Shown in pieces: positions 25,571 through 35,357 of a stretch of 64,000 nt of DNA. Below the pieces are notes generated by a model. That model made no database searches and had not been told where the DNA came from. It saw only the letters and a list, made by a program, of their open reading frames with translations. A program made the position numbers and the translations under genes. The stretch is from Streptomyces cyanogenus. Its GTDB lineage: Bacteria; Actinomycetota; Actinomycetes; Streptomycetales; Streptomycetaceae. Numbering within the stretch: position 1 is the first letter of the stretch; the number at the start of each line of letters is the position of its first letter. The stretch spans positions 2,104,501 through 2,168,500 of the forward strand of contig NZ_CP071839.1 of assembly GCF_017526105.1 (NCBI RefSeq), written 5' to 3'.

Positions 25571-26881
25571 ATGAGCGGGGACGCACGGAAGACCGCCGAG
25601 GGGCTGGCCTATCTGACCGGGTTCGGCAACGAACACGCCTCGGAGGCGGTGCCGGGCGCCCTGCCCGAGGGCCGCAACTCGCCGCAGCGCGCGCCGCTCG
25701 GCCTGTACGCCGAGCAGCTGAGCGGTACGGCGTTCACGGAGCCGCGGGCCCACAACCGCCGCTCCTGGCTGTACCGCATCCGCCCGTCGGCCGCGCACCC
25801 GGCGTTCACCCGCACCGACAACGGTGCCCTGCGCACGGCCCCCTTCACCGAGACCGTGCCCGACCCCAACCGGCTGCGCTGGAACCCGCTGCCGGAGCCC
25901 CCGGACGGCACCGACTTCCTCGCCGGCCTGTGGACCCTGGGCGGCAACGGCGACGCCACCCAGCGCACCGGCGTGGCCGTGCACCTCTACCACGCCAACG
26001 CCTCGATGGAGCGGGTCTTCTCCGACGCCGACGGCGAGTTGCTCATCGTGCCCGAGCGGGGCGGACTGCTGCTGCACACCGAGTTCGGCCGGCTCCATGT
26101 GGAACCCGCCCATGTCGCCCTGATCCCGCGTGGGGTGCGCTTCCGTGTGGAGCTCCTGGACGAGTCCGCCCGCGGCTATGTCTGCGAGAACTACGGGGCG
26201 CCGTTCCGGCTGCCCGACCTCGGCCCGATCGGCGCCAACGGGCTCGCGAACCCGCGGGACTTTTGCGCTCCGGTCGCGGCGTACGAGGACGTCGAGGGCC
26301 CGGTGGAGGTGGTGAACAAGTTCTGCGGCAACCTGTGGACGGCCACCTACGACCACAGCCCCCTGGACGTGGTCGCCTGGCACGGCAACCATGTGCCGTA
26401 CGTCTATGACCTGCGCCGGTTCAATGTCATCGGCACCATCTCCTACGACCACCCCGACCCGTCCATCTTCACCGTGCTGACCTCGCCGTCGGACACCCCG
26501 GGCCTGGCCGGCGTGGACTTCGTGGTCTTCGCGCCGCGCTGGCTGGTGGGCGAGGACACCTTCCGGCCGCCGTACTTCCACCGGAACGTGATGAGCGAGT
26601 ACATGGGCCTGATCGAGGGCGCGTACGACGCCAAGGCCGAGGGCTTCGTGCCCGGCGGCGGTTCGCTGCACAACATGATGTCGGCGCACGGCCCGGACCG
26701 GGAGACGTTCGACAGGGCGAGCGCGGCCGAGCTGCGGCCGCAGAGGATCGACGACGGGCTCGCCTTCATGTTCGAGACCCGCTGGCCGGTGACCCTCACC
26801 CCGCACGCGGCCGGCGCCGAGCACCTCCAGCAGCGCTACGACGACGTGTGGCAGGGACTGGAGCGGCACTTCCGGGGGTGA
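25571..26881 (+). CDS. hmgA: Homogentisate 1,2-dioxygenase
   Basis: A 436-residue Fe(II) enzyme that opens the ring of homogentisate to maleylacetoacetate in tyrosine and phenylalanine breakdown. The opening [15 protein letters not shown] is the family signature. The iron site is complete: [16 protein letters not shown] near residue 335 supplies His and Glu, and [12 protein letters not shown] near residue 365 supplies the second His. AAGGGAG precedes the ATG. The GntR gene follows by 46 bases. No fumarylacetoacetase or isomerase is beside it, so the pathway is scattered. Loss would give brown pigment from oxidised homogentisate. Confidence 0.97.
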   Translation: MSGDARKTAEGLAYLTGFGNEHASEAVPGALPEGRNSPQRAPLGLYAEQLSGTAFTEPRAHNRRSWLYRIRPSAAHPAFTRTDNGALRTAPFTETVPDPNRLRWNPLPEPPDGTDFLAGLWTLGGNGDATQRTGVAVHLYHANASMERVFSDADGELLIVPERGGLLLHTEFGRLHVEPAHVALIPRGVRFRVELLDESARGYVCENYGAPFRLPDLGPIGANGLANPRDFCAPVAAYEDVEGPVEVVNKFCGNLWTATYDHSPLDVVAWHGNHVPYVYDLRRFNVIGTISYDHPDPSIFTVLTSPSDTPGLAGVDFVVFAPRWLVGEDTFRPPYFHRNVMSEYMGLIEGAYDAKAEGFVPGGGSLHNMMSAHGPDRETFDRASAAELRPQRIDDGLAFMFETRWPVTLTPHAAGAEHLQQRYDDVWQGLERHFRG

Positions 26882-26927
26882 CCGCCGCCGTTGCGCCGAA
26901 CGTTCTCCGCCAGGTACGGATAGCCGC

Positions 26928-27674
26928 GTGACCTCCTTCGCTCCGGATTCGATCGTCCTGAACCGCAAGCTGCCGCTGTGGTACCAGGTGTCGCAGTCGC
27001 TGCGCGCCTCCATACTGGGCCGCTCGCCCCAGGACCCGCTGCGCCTGCCCACCGAGGAACAGCTGGCGGAGCACTACGGCGTGAGCGTGCTGACCATGCG
27101 GCAGGCGCTGAAGGAGCTGGAGGACGAGGGTCTGATCAGCCGCCACCGGCGGCGCGGCACGTTCATCGAACCCGACGTCCGGCGCGGGGCCCCGGTCCGG
27201 CTGCTGGGCTCGGTGGACGCGATCGTGGCCCAGCAGTCCGGGATGACGACCGAACTGCTCGGCCACGGCCGGGTGCCGGTGCCGGCCGGGCTCGCCGAGC
27301 ACTTCCCGGACCTCGCGGAGGTGGCGGCGTACCACCGGCTGCGCAGCGACGAGAAGACCGGCGAGCCGACCAACCACGCCGTCAACCACATCCGTCCCGA
27401 ACTGGCCGAGCACGTCGACCTGGACGACCTGGTCCGCTGGCCGATGACCAAGGTGCTGCGGGACCTGGTGAAAGCGGACATCAGCCGGATCACGGACACG
27501 GTGGAGGCGCGGCTCGCGGACCCGGAGACGGCCCGGCTGCTCCAGGTCCCGCTGCTCAGCCCGATCCTGCACTACACGGGCGTGACGTACGACACCGAGG
27601 GCCGGGTGCTGGACGTGGCGGTCATCCACTACCGGGGCGACCGCTTCTCGTTCACGGTCACCCTCGACGCGTGA
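26928..27674 (+). CDS. GntR-family (HutC type) regulator
   Basis: A 248-residue regulator with a GntR winged helix at residues 15-80 (LRLPTEEQLAEHYGVSVLTMRQALKELE) and a UTRA-type effector domain in the C-terminal two thirds (HYTGVTYDTEGRVLDVAVIHY). It starts at GTG. It lies 46 bases after hmgA on the same strand, so it probably regulates tyrosine catabolism or a neighbouring operon and is cotranscribed with hmgA. The effector is unknown; homogentisate or 4-hydroxyphenylpyruvate would fit. Confidence 0.87.
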   Translation: MTSFAPDSIVLNRKLPLWYQVSQSLRASILGRSPQDPLRLPTEEQLAEHYGVSVLTMRQALKELEDEGLISRHRRRGTFIEPDVRRGAPVRLLGSVDAIVAQQSGMTTELLGHGRVPVPAGLAEHFPDLAEVAAYHRLRSDEKTGEPTNHAVNHIRPELAEHVDLDDLVRWPMTKVLRDLVKADISRITDTVEARLADPETARLLQVPLLSPILHYTGVTYDTEGRVLDVAVIHYRGDRFSFTVTLDA

Positions 27675-27757
27675 GCGCTCCGCCGTCGGCCGCGAGGGGG
27701 GCCACGCCGGGCCGGTGGCCCACTGCGGGTGTGGCGGGGGCTGGTCGCGCGGTTCCC

Positions 27758-27777
27758 GGCGCCCCTTCGGGGGCGCC
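27758..27777. terminator. UUCG-loop hairpin after gntR
   Basis: GGCGCCCC-TTCG-GGGGCGCC, a perfect 8-bp stem closed by a TTCG tetraloop, lies in a GGTCGCGCGGTTCC context common to Streptomyces intergenic hairpins. Confidence 0.8.
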
Positions 27778-27792
27778 ACCCGCTGTCGTAGC

Positions 27793-28947
27793 ATGCCGTG
27801 CGTGACGCACGACGACGCTCCGCTGCTGGCGGACCTCATGCCGTGGTCCGTCGCACCGTTGCGGCCGGGCCGCGCCTGGCCGTCGGCGCCCGATGCGGCC
27901 TCGCTCAGGGCCCGCTGGGACGCCCTGCTGAAGGCCGAGGGGCCGGACCGGGAGCGCCTGTTCGAGCCGACCCGCGCCCGCACGCTCCGGTCGGCGGTGG
28001 CGCAGTTGCCCGGGCAGTCCACCGGTACGGAGCGGCTGGCGCGCGCGGAGGGGCGCTGTGCGGAGCCCGTGCGGGTCCTGGCCGCCGCCTTCGACGAGCA
28101 GTGGCTGATCCCGGACCACCGGCTGCTGGACGCGGCCCGTCCGGAGCTGTGGCGGGTGGCGGACGCGCGGCAGGTGTTCACCGTGGAGACGGGCGACGCA
28201 GACGGCCCGCTGCTGGCCACTCCGCACCTGCCGGTGCTGCGCACCGGCCGCGTCCGCCCGCTGTACCGCCGCCCCGGCGGCACGGAACCGAACCTGTCCC
28301 CCGGTCTGCTGGACCACCTGTCGGCCCGGCTGGGCGCACGGCCCTCGGCGCCGGACGTGCTGGCCTGGATCCTGGCGACGGTCCGCCCGGACCTCACCGT
28401 CCCGCTCACCGAGGACCCCGGCCTGTGGGCCGCCGGTGTGGACGTGGGCCGCCGGACGCTGTGGCTGATGCTCCGCGACGGCGAGCGCCCCAAGCTGCCG
28501 GGCGGCCGGCGCCCGTACGTCCGCGCGCCGCTGCCGAGCCGGCCCGCCGGCCTGCACTACGACCGTGACGAGGAGACCCTGCACCTGGACGAGGGCCGCA
28601 TCTCCCCCGTCCCGCCCGCGGCCTGGGACTACGAGGTGGCCGGAACCCGGGTCCTGGAGAGCTGGCTGGCGGTCCGGACCGCACCGGCCGAGCCGGGCAC
28701 ACTGACCGCGATCCGCCCGGCGGCCTGGCCGCAGACGTGGACCTCGGAACTGCTGGAGCTGATCACCGTCCTCGCCCTGCTGGCGGAAGTGCGGCCGCTG
28801 CGGGCCGGGTTGGAGATGCGGTCACCGGTCACGGCGGCCGAGCTGCGGCAGGCCGGCGTCCTGCCGGCGCCGGAGGCGTCCCGCCGCCCCGCCTCGGTCC
28901 TCGACCACCACGAGGAGGGCCCGGAGGGACAGTTCGCGCTGCTCTAA
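27793..28947 (+). CDS. Stand-alone type ISP restriction-modification C-terminal domain
   Basis: A 384-residue protein resembling the C-terminal specificity region of type ISP (LlaBIII-like) restriction-modification enzymes. The strongest mark is AWDYEVAGTRVLESWL near residue 277, matching the YxVxGxxVLxxWL pattern of that domain, with PLYRRPGG-like turns earlier. The nuclease, helicase and methyltransferase parts of a 1,500-residue ISP enzyme are absent. Such short proteins occur alone in Streptomyces genomes, so this is likely a stable family, not a fresh deletion. The start could be ATG 27793 or GTG 27802. DNA modification is not claimed. Confidence 0.6.
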   Translation: MPCVTHDDAPLLADLMPWSVAPLRPGRAWPSAPDAASLRARWDALLKAEGPDRERLFEPTRARTLRSAVAQLPGQSTGTERLARAEGRCAEPVRVLAAAFDEQWLIPDHRLLDAARPELWRVADARQVFTVETGDADGPLLATPHLPVLRTGRVRPLYRRPGGTEPNLSPGLLDHLSARLGARPSAPDVLAWILATVRPDLTVPLTEDPGLWAAGVDVGRRTLWLMLRDGERPKLPGGRRPYVRAPLPSRPAGLHYDRDEETLHLDEGRISPVPPAAWDYEVAGTRVLESWLAVRTAPAEPGTLTAIRPAAWPQTWTSELLELITVLALLAEVRPLRAGLEMRSPVTAAELRQAGVLPAPEASRRPASVLDHHEEGPEGQFALL

Positions 28948-28955
28948 GGGGTTTC

Positions 28956-28970
28956 GCCTGGATCAGGCGG
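28956..28970. terminator. Short hairpin between convergent genes
   Basis: CGCCTG-GAT-CAGGCG, 6-bp stem, 3-base loop, between the type-ISP-like gene and the nucleotidyltransferase remnant. Confidence 0.5.
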
Positions 28971-28982
28971 GATCGGGCCCGC

Positions 28983-29569
28983 TCAGGCCGCGGCGTCCGG
29001 CGGGATTTTCGTCCCGTCCGACAGGGAGTTCGACGACAGGGCCGAACCCGCCGCGCGCCCGCGCAGGGCGGCCTCCAGCCGGGCGATGTCCTCGGCGTCC
29101 TTGGCACGGCGGGGCCGGGAGGGATCCCAGACCGGCATCATGCGCTTGATCTCGATCTGGACGCGCGGATCGACGATCGGCACCTCCAGGGCTCCGACTC
29201 CGCACCGAGCAGGCCCTCCGGCCAGGGCGTGCCGGCCCAGGGCCCGCCGGCGACGGTCACCCGGCCCGCCGCGTCCGTGCCGACGAGGGTGAAGCTGCTC
29301 TCCAGGCCGTCCTTCACGAAGTCGAGCTGGAGGCCGGCGGGCGGCCCGGGCACCGGGGTGTGGCCGAGCCGGACCAGGGTGCCGGCGAGCGGTTCCGCGT
29401 CCTTCGCCCGGGCGAACCAGTCGATGTCCCCGTGCTCCCGGGTGACCTCGCCCAGGAAGAAGTCCATGGCCCAGCCGCCGCGCAGCCAGAGCGGGATGCC
29501 GCCGGCCCGGGCGGCCTCGACCACCTCTTCGATCAGGGCCAGTTGGCGTCCGGCACGCTCCTGGTTCAC
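28983..29569 (-). pseudogene. Frameshifted aminoglycoside-type nucleotidyltransferase
   Basis: The 5' part (from GTG 29569) reads as a nucleotidyltransferase: LWLRGGWAMDFFLGEVTREHGDIDWFARA has the GG(W) turn and the metal-binding DxD in HGDID. Homology then continues in another frame, with VGALEVPIVDPRVQIEIKRM and PVWDPSRPRRAKDAEDIARL, the normal end of the family. The join is at about 29196-29203 and needs one added base. Either a real mutation or a sequencing error. The GTG overlaps the TGA of the upstream tetR, so it was translationally coupled. Related enzymes adenylate antibiotics; a resistance role is unproven. Confidence 0.72.
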
Positions 29570-30288
29570 CGGCTCCGCCGCTCCCTGTCGAAGGAGTCGA
29601 GGACCCGCTCCACCGTCCGTGCGAACACCGCCTCCAGATCGATCGGCCCCGGGTCCTCGGCGAACGCCGCCGCCATGCGCGGGTAGGCGCCGGTGGCGAC
29701 CTGGCTGCTCAGGTAGGCGATGCGGACCGCGTGCTCCTCGTCCGGCGACCACGGCAGGGCACGGGCCCGCTCGGCGGTGTCGAGTTCGTTGCGGACGTAC
29801 ATCGTCACGACGCCGTTGAGCATCGCGATCAGCTCCAGCTTGGTGCCGTACGCCGCGTCCAGCGGGTCCAGGCAGGCCAGGCAGTGCTCCAGGTAGCGCA
29901 GGGCGTTCGGGCTGAAGCCGTACACGGGGGACATCAGGCGCGGCAGCCAGGGGTGGCGGTGCATCAGCTCGCGCGTCTGCCCGGCCACGCGGCGCATGTC
30001 GGCCCGCCAGTCCCCGCTCGGCTCCCACGGGGCGTGCTCGGCGCCGGCCGCGTCCACCATCAGCTCGTACAGGTCCTCCTTACGGGGGACGTAGTTGTAC
30101 AGCGACATGGTGCCGCAGCCCAGCTCGGCCGCGACGTGCCGCATCGACACCGCGTCGAGCCCCCGCGCGTCGGCGATCCGGACGGCCGCGGCGGCGATGT
30201 CGTCGCGCGTGTACGCCGGTCTCGGGCCCCGGCCGGTGCGCTCGGGGCGCGCCCAGATCACCTCGGGGACGGCCCCTCGGACTGCCAT
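29566..30288 (-). CDS. TetR-family repressor of the divergent ABC exporter
   Basis: A 240-residue TetR protein. The helix-turn-helix is at about residues 25-75 (LDAVSMRHVAAELGCGTMSLYNYVPRKEDLY), and the C-terminal domain is of the TetR_C_11-like type. The start at 30288 has GAGGTGATG upstream. It is divergent from a DrrA-like ATPase, and two near-identical 17-bp palindromes cover the shared promoter and the first codons of the ATPase gene. Probably a local repressor released by the exported substrate. Confidence 0.88.
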   Translation of the reverse strand: MAVRGAVPEVIWARPERTGRGPRPAYTRDDIAAAAVRIADARGLDAVSMRHVAAELGCGTMSLYNYVPRKEDLYELMVDAAGAEHAPWEPSGDWRADMRRVAGQTRELMHRHPWLPRLMSPVYGFSPNALRYLEHCLACLDPLDAAYGTKLELIAMLNGVVTMYVRNELDTAERARALPWSPDEEHAVRIAYLSSQVATGAYPRMAAAFAEDPGPIDLEAVFARTVERVLDSFDRERRSR

Positions 30289-30316
30289 CGGTCATCACCT
30301 CGGCCACCATCCTAGT

Positions 30317-30333
30317 TACGTACACCGTACGTA
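30317..30333. promoter_or_regulatory. TetR operator 1
   Basis: TACGTAC-ACC-GTACGTA, a perfect 17-bp palindrome, between the divergent tetR and the ABC ATPase gene. Confidence 0.8.
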
Positions 30334-30351
30334 GTGCGGTATGGTCCCGGT

Positions 30352-31304
<953 letters not shown>

Positions 31305-31308
<4 letters not shown>

Positions 31309-32084
31309 GCGCGTTCGCGTACGACGGGCTGGCGATGGCCGGCCGGAAGCTGCGCCGGGTCCGCAACAGCCCGGGACTGGCGGTCCTGACGCAGCTGATG
31401 CCGGTCAACATGCTGCTCTTCTTCGGCTACGTCTTCGGCAGCGCGCTGGCGATGCCCGGCCGCGAGTACCGCTCCTTCCTGGTGCCCGGGCTGCTCGTCG
31501 CGACGGCCGCCGGCGGGCTGATGACCGGCATGTTCCAGGCCGCCCAGGACACCCACCGGGGCGTGACGGACCGGTTCCGCACGATGCCGGTGAGCCGGGC
31601 CGCCGTGCCCCTCGGGCAGGCCGTCGCGGACCTCGTCGTCACGGCCGTCGGGACGGTGCCGCTGCTGCTGACCGGGCTCGCGGTGGGCTGGCGGATCGAG
31701 GGGTCCGCGGCCGGGGCCGTGGGTGCGGTGGGGCTGCTGCTGCTCTTCCGGTTCGCCTGCACCTGCGCCGGGATCTTCCTTGGCCTGCTGTCCCGCAGCG
31801 AGGACGCCGCCGGACAGCTCGGCGCATCCTCCTTCGTGCTGCCGTTGCTGTCGAACGCGTACATCCCGACCGGCAACCTGCCGGGCTGGCTGCGCGCGCT
31901 CGCCGAGTGGAACCCGATCAGCGCGGTCACCACGGCCCTGCGGGACCTCTTCGGCAACGCGCCCGTCCCGGAGGGCTCCGCCTGGCCGGTGGCCCACCCG
32001 GTCGCCGGGTCGCTGCTGTGGAGCCTGGTCCTGATCGCCCTGTTCCTGCCGCTCGCGGTGGGCAGGTACGCGCGGGCCGAGTGA
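31305..32084 (+). CDS. DrrB-like ABC transporter permease
   Basis: A 259-residue membrane protein of the ABC-2 type with about six spans, for example LLFFGYVFGSALAM near residue 37 and FACTCAGIFLGLLS near residue 150. The ABC-2 turn GWLRALAEWNPISAVTTALRDL near residue 195 is typical of DrrB. It forms the exporter with the ATPase whose stop codon overlaps its start. The pair probably exports a hydrophobic small molecule. The gene ends 47 bases before the CoA-transferase gene, which may be on the same transcript. Confidence 0.92.
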
Positions 32085-32131
32085 ACCCGCACTGCTGACA
32101 GAACCGCCGGTCAGGGGAGATCATCCACCCC

Positions 32132-33328
32132 ATGGATCACCTCCCGCTGCCCCTGGAGGGCATCACCGTCGTCGCCGTCGAGCAGGCCGTGTCCGCGCCC
32201 TTCGCGACCCGGCAGCTCGCCGACCTGGGCGCCCGCGTCATCAAGGTGGAGCGGGTCGACGGCGGCGACTTCGCGCGCGGCTACGACACGGCGGCCCGCG
32301 GTCTCGCCTCGCACTTCGTGTGGTGCAACCGGGGCAAGGAGTCCGTCGCGCTGGACCTGAAGGACCCGCGCGGTCTGGAGGTCGTACGGCGGCTGGTGGC
32401 GGACGCGGACGTGTTCGTGCAGAACCTCGCGCACGGCGCCGCCGCCCGGCTCGGCCTGGACGCGGCCACACTGTGCGCCGCGCACCCCCGGCTGATCGCC
32501 GTGGACATCTCGGGCTACGGCGGCTCGGGGCCGTACTCCGGCAAGCGGGCGTACGACATGCTCGTGCAGTGCGAGGCGGGGCTGGTGTCGGTGACCGGGA
32601 CGCCGGAGCAGCCGGTGAAGGCGGGCATCCCGGCGGCGGACATCGCGGCGGCCATGTACGCGTTCTCCGGTGTGCTGGCCGCGCTCGTGCGGCGCGGCAC
32701 GACCGGGCGGGGCGGGCCGGTGGAGGTGTCCATGCTGGAGGCGCTCGCCGAGTGGATGGGCCATCCGCTGCACCACGCGCTGCACGGCGGCGAACCGCCG
32801 GCCCGCACCGGGCTCGCGCACGCGGTGATCGCGCCGTACGACGCCTACCCGACGGCGGACGGCGGGCGGGTGCTGCTGTCGGTGCAGAACGACCGGGAGT
32901 GGCGGCGGCTGGCCGAACAGGTCATAGGCCGCCCCGAACTGGGCACCGACCCGGCGTACGCGACGAATGCCGCGCGGGTGGCACACCGGGAGCGGACCGA
33001 TGCCCTGGTCGCCCGGGCGCTGGCGGCACTGGGGACCGAGGAGGCGCTGGCCCGGCTGGAGAAGGCGGGCATCGCCTGTGCGCGGCTGCGGGACCTGCAC
33101 GAGCTGGCGGAGCATCCGCAGCTGGCGGCCCGGGAGCGGTGGCGTCAGGTGGGCTCGCCGGTCGGGCCGCTGACGGCACTGCTGCCCCCCATCACGCTGC
33201 CGGGCGGGGACGAGGCACGGATGGGTGATGTGCCCGCACTCGGCCAGCACACCGGAGCGCTGCTGCGTGCCGTGGGGATGACGGACGACGAGATCGCAGC
33301 GCTGCGCCGGGACGGTGTGGCGGCCTGA
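32132..33328 (+). CDS. CaiB/BaiF class III CoA-transferase
   Basis: A 398-residue family III CoA-transferase that moves CoA between acids through an Asp-anhydride. The catalytic Asp is in KRAYDMLVQ near residue 139. Other family marks are VVAVEQAVSAPFATRQLADLG at residues 9-29, VIKVERVDGGD near residue 36 and NRGKESVALDLK near residue 66. The C-terminal part carries the LGQHT motif near residue 370. The donor and acceptor acids cannot be told from sequence. It sits 47 bases after the exporter permease; a functional link is not obvious. Confidence 0.93.
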   Translation: MDHLPLPLEGITVVAVEQAVSAPFATRQLADLGARVIKVERVDGGDFARGYDTAARGLASHFVWCNRGKESVALDLKDPRGLEVVRRLVADADVFVQNLAHGAAARLGLDAATLCAAHPRLIAVDISGYGGSGPYSGKRAYDMLVQCEAGLVSVTGTPEQPVKAGIPAADIAAAMYAFSGVLAALVRRGTTGRGGPVEVSMLEALAEWMGHPLHHALHGGEPPARTGLAHAVIAPYDAYPTADGGRVLLSVQNDREWRRLAEQVIGRPELGTDPAYATNAARVAHRERTDALVARALAALGTEEALARLEKAGIACARLRDLHELAEHPQLAARERWRQVGSPVGPLTALLPPITLPGGDEARMGDVPALGQHTGALLRAVGMTDDEIAALRRDGVAA

Positions 33329-33336
33329 GCGCGGGT

Positions 33337-33351
33337 ACCCCTGCTCGGGGT
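33337..33351. terminator. Short hairpin after CoA-transferase gene
   Basis: ACCCC (33337-33341) pairs with GGGGT (33347-33351), loop 5 bases. Short and weak; it lies between convergent genes. Confidence 0.35.
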
Positions 33352-33370
33352 CAGGGGCCCTGCGGTGCGG

Positions 33371-33640
33371 TCAGTGACCGCCGAACAGCGAACGGCGCAG
33401 CCGGCGCAGCGGCGCGAAGAGGGAGACCCGACGGACCCGTGCGCCCCGGTCGCTGTGCCTCCGCACGGAGTCACGCGCCGTCAGCTCACGCATCAGCGAG
33501 GTCGCCTCGACCGTCTCCCGCTGCGGTATGGCGGGACCCGCCAGCACCGACAGATGGCGGTCGAGGCGCGAACTGGTCGCGCTGCTCCCGCAGGTGATCG
33601 CAGGGACCCTCGCCCTGCTGCGCACTGTTATCTGTTCCAT
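33371..33640 (-). CDS. Small conserved basic protein
   Basis: An 89-residue protein with no recognised domain, predicted soluble. It is very Arg/Ser-rich and its last 30 residues are strongly basic (RGARVRRVSLFAPLRRLRRS), ending LFGGH. The start at 33640 has GGGGAGTG upstream. It stands alone between the CoA-transferase and the anti-sigma gene, both with 3' or 5' ends facing it. Its firm ribosome site and clean boundaries favour a real gene. Nucleic-acid or membrane-surface binding is possible from composition but is only a guess. Confidence 0.65.
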   Translation of the reverse strand: MEQITVRSRARVPAITCGSSATSSRLDRHLSVLAGPAIPQRETVEATSLMRELTARDSVRRHSDRGARVRRVSLFAPLRRLRRSLFGGH

Positions 33641-33766
33641 GTCACTCCCCACCCGTACGAGTCCACCCGGCCCGGGCAGGGTAACCCTATCGCCCCACCG
33701 GGGCACGCGTGTATCTCGGCCACAGGATTCACCTTCCCTGTAAGGGGGTTGACCATCCCTCGCTGA

Positions 33767-34609
33767 CTACTCTCCGAATCCGACCGATTTCAGGGTGAGT
33801 TGGACAACCGGCTGCCCGGTGGGCTGCGCTGACCCTCCGTCAGGCTCGACGGTTACGGCGAGTGACGAGGAGGAGGTGTCGAGGCCCTTCGCGACCAGGG
33901 GCGTGTCGCCCGCGAGGAGCCCCAGGGAGCGCGGCTGGACCCGGGGGCGCATGAGCCAGAGCTGGTGTACGCGCCCGCCGGGCGGGGTGCCGTATCCGCT
34001 GAGGGTGACGACGGCCTCCCGCTCGGAGGCGGAAGCGATTACTCCGATACTGCGGCCCCGGGCGTCCTCGCTGCTCGCGGCGCGGGCGTCCGGAGCGGCC
34101 AGAACGTGGGCGATCTCACGTGCCCGGGCCCGTTCGGCGGTGAGCCGGTCCTCGGTGCGGTGCGCCTGGACCGCGAAGAGGGAGGCGACGACGAGGGCCG
34201 CGGCGGCGGTGACCGTGGCGAACGGGGCGAACAGGGGGCGTCTGCGGGCCGTACGGGCGCGTCCCGGCGGGGGCTGGGTGCCCCAGACGTGCGGCGGCAG
34301 CACGGGGGCGTGCTCCCGGCCCGGCGCCTGCGCCCGCGCGGCCGTGCGGCCGCGGGCCGGCTCCTGCGGGGTGCTGCGGACGGCGGACAGGACCCGGTCG
34401 CGCAGCGCGGCGGGTGCCGGGGCCGCCGTGGACCAGGCGAGCCGGACCGCGTCCTCGGCCAGCTCCCGCACCTCGGCGGTGCAGCGGTCGCAGCCCGCCA
34501 GGTGTTTCTCGAAGCGGCGCCGCTCGCCCGGCTCGAGCGCGTCGAGCGCGTAGGGCGCGGCCAGGGAGTGCAGGTCCTCGCGGCGCAGCAGCTTGCCGAG
34601 GATGCTCAT
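33767..34609 (-). CDS. RskA-like zinc anti-sigma factor
   Basis: A 280-residue transmembrane anti-sigma protein. The N-terminal sigma-binding ZAS domain has HSLAAPYALDALEPGE and the His-x3-Cys-x2-Cys zinc site in KHLAGCDRC, residues about 35-45. One membrane span is near residue 125 (FATVTAAAALVVASLFAV). The outer domain (residues 150-280, GYGTPPGGRVHQLWLMRP) is RskA-like. Its ATG overlaps the sigma gene's TGA, so the two are translationally coupled. It holds the ECF sigma inactive until regulated proteolysis. The signal is unknown. Confidence 0.9.
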   Translation of the reverse strand: MSILGKLLRREDLHSLAAPYALDALEPGERRRFEKHLAGCDRCTAEVRELAEDAVRLAWSTAAPAPAALRDRVLSAVRSTPQEPARGRTAARAQAPGREHAPVLPPHVWGTQPPPGRARTARRRPLFAPFATVTAAAALVVASLFAVQAHRTEDRLTAERARAREIAHVLAAPDARAASSEDARGRSIGVIASASEREAVVTLSGYGTPPGGRVHQLWLMRPRVQPRSLGLLAGDTPLVAKGLDTSSSSLAVTVEPDGGSAQPTGQPVVQLTLKSVGFGE

Positions 34610-35148
34610 ACGGTGCCCCCCAGGCACTGGCGCAGCCGGGCGAGCCCGTCGCGCATCCGCGTCTTGACCGTGCCCAGCGGCAGCGACAGCCGCTCGGCCA
34701 CCTCACGGTAGGTGTACCCGTCGTAGTAGGCGAGGGTCACCGACTGGCGTTGCAGGGCCGTGAGCCGGTTCAGGCAGCGGCGCACCCACTCGCGTTCCAG
34801 GCCGGCCTCGACCTCCTCGGCGACCTGGTCGAACGCGGGTTCCCCGGCGCGCAGGGCCTCGCGCTGCTCGCGTTCCCCGGCCGCGCGGGCGCTGCGCACC
34901 CGGTCGACGGCGCGGCGGTGGGCGAGGGTGAGGATCCACGACAGGGCACTGCCCCGGCCGGGGTCGAAGCGGGCTGCGGAGCGCCACAGTTCGAGCAGCA
35001 CCTCCTGGGCGACCTCCTCGGACTGGGCGGGATCGCGCACCACCCGGCGCACCAGCCCGTACACCGGGCCGGACACCAGTCCGTACAGCTCCTCGAAGGC
35101 CCGCTGGTCGCCGCCCGCCACGAGCACCAGCAGCTCGTCCGCCTGCAT
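34606..35148 (-). CDS. ECF sigma factor (SigK/ECF19-like)
   Basis: A 180-residue ECF sigma factor. Region 2 runs from residue 18 to 85 (FEELYGLVSGPVYGLVRRVV, then QEVLLELWRSAARFD), and region 4 from about residue 120 (ALQRQSVTLAYYDGYTYREVAERLSLPLGTVKTRM). GAGGGGG lies 4 bases before the ATG. It is coupled to the downstream anti-sigma gene and divergent from a DUF4331 gene, 209 bases away; this suggests that it transcribes that cassette and itself. A specific promoter motif was not assigned. Called SigK-like from the RskA partner. Confidence 0.92.
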   Translation of the reverse strand: MQADELLVLVAGGDQRAFEELYGLVSGPVYGLVRRVVRDPAQSEEVAQEVLLELWRSAARFDPGRGSALSWILTLAHRRAVDRVRSARAAGEREQREALRAGEPAFDQVAEEVEAGLEREWVRRCLNRLTALQRQSVTLAYYDGYTYREVAERLSLPLGTVKTRMRDGLARLRQCLGGTV

Positions 35149-35357
35149 CCGGGCCCCCTCACCGTGGCCGCAGCCGGCTCTTCCTCGCGCACCGCGCATC
35201 CGCACCGAGACACACCTCCCCGAGGGGTTACGGATCAGCGGGCCGAAAACGCGGGTCCCGGGCGGAAAAAAAGTTTTTCGCCGTCGACCAAACCGATCGG
35301 CGGGTTCGCTCCGTATACCCGTCCGTCAAAGGCAAGTCGGCACTGAGGACGGACGGC

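Noticed and set aside
23012..27052. 1,346-residue minus-strand frame
   Set aside because: It crosses hmgA, a plus-strand gene with complete active site, so it cannot be the coding frame.
35258..35285. Terminator-like A/T hairpin between sigma and DUF4331 genes
   Set aside because: GGCGGAAAAA/TTTTTCGCC is imperfect and lies in the divergent promoter region, so it is more likely part of promoter sequence than a terminator.
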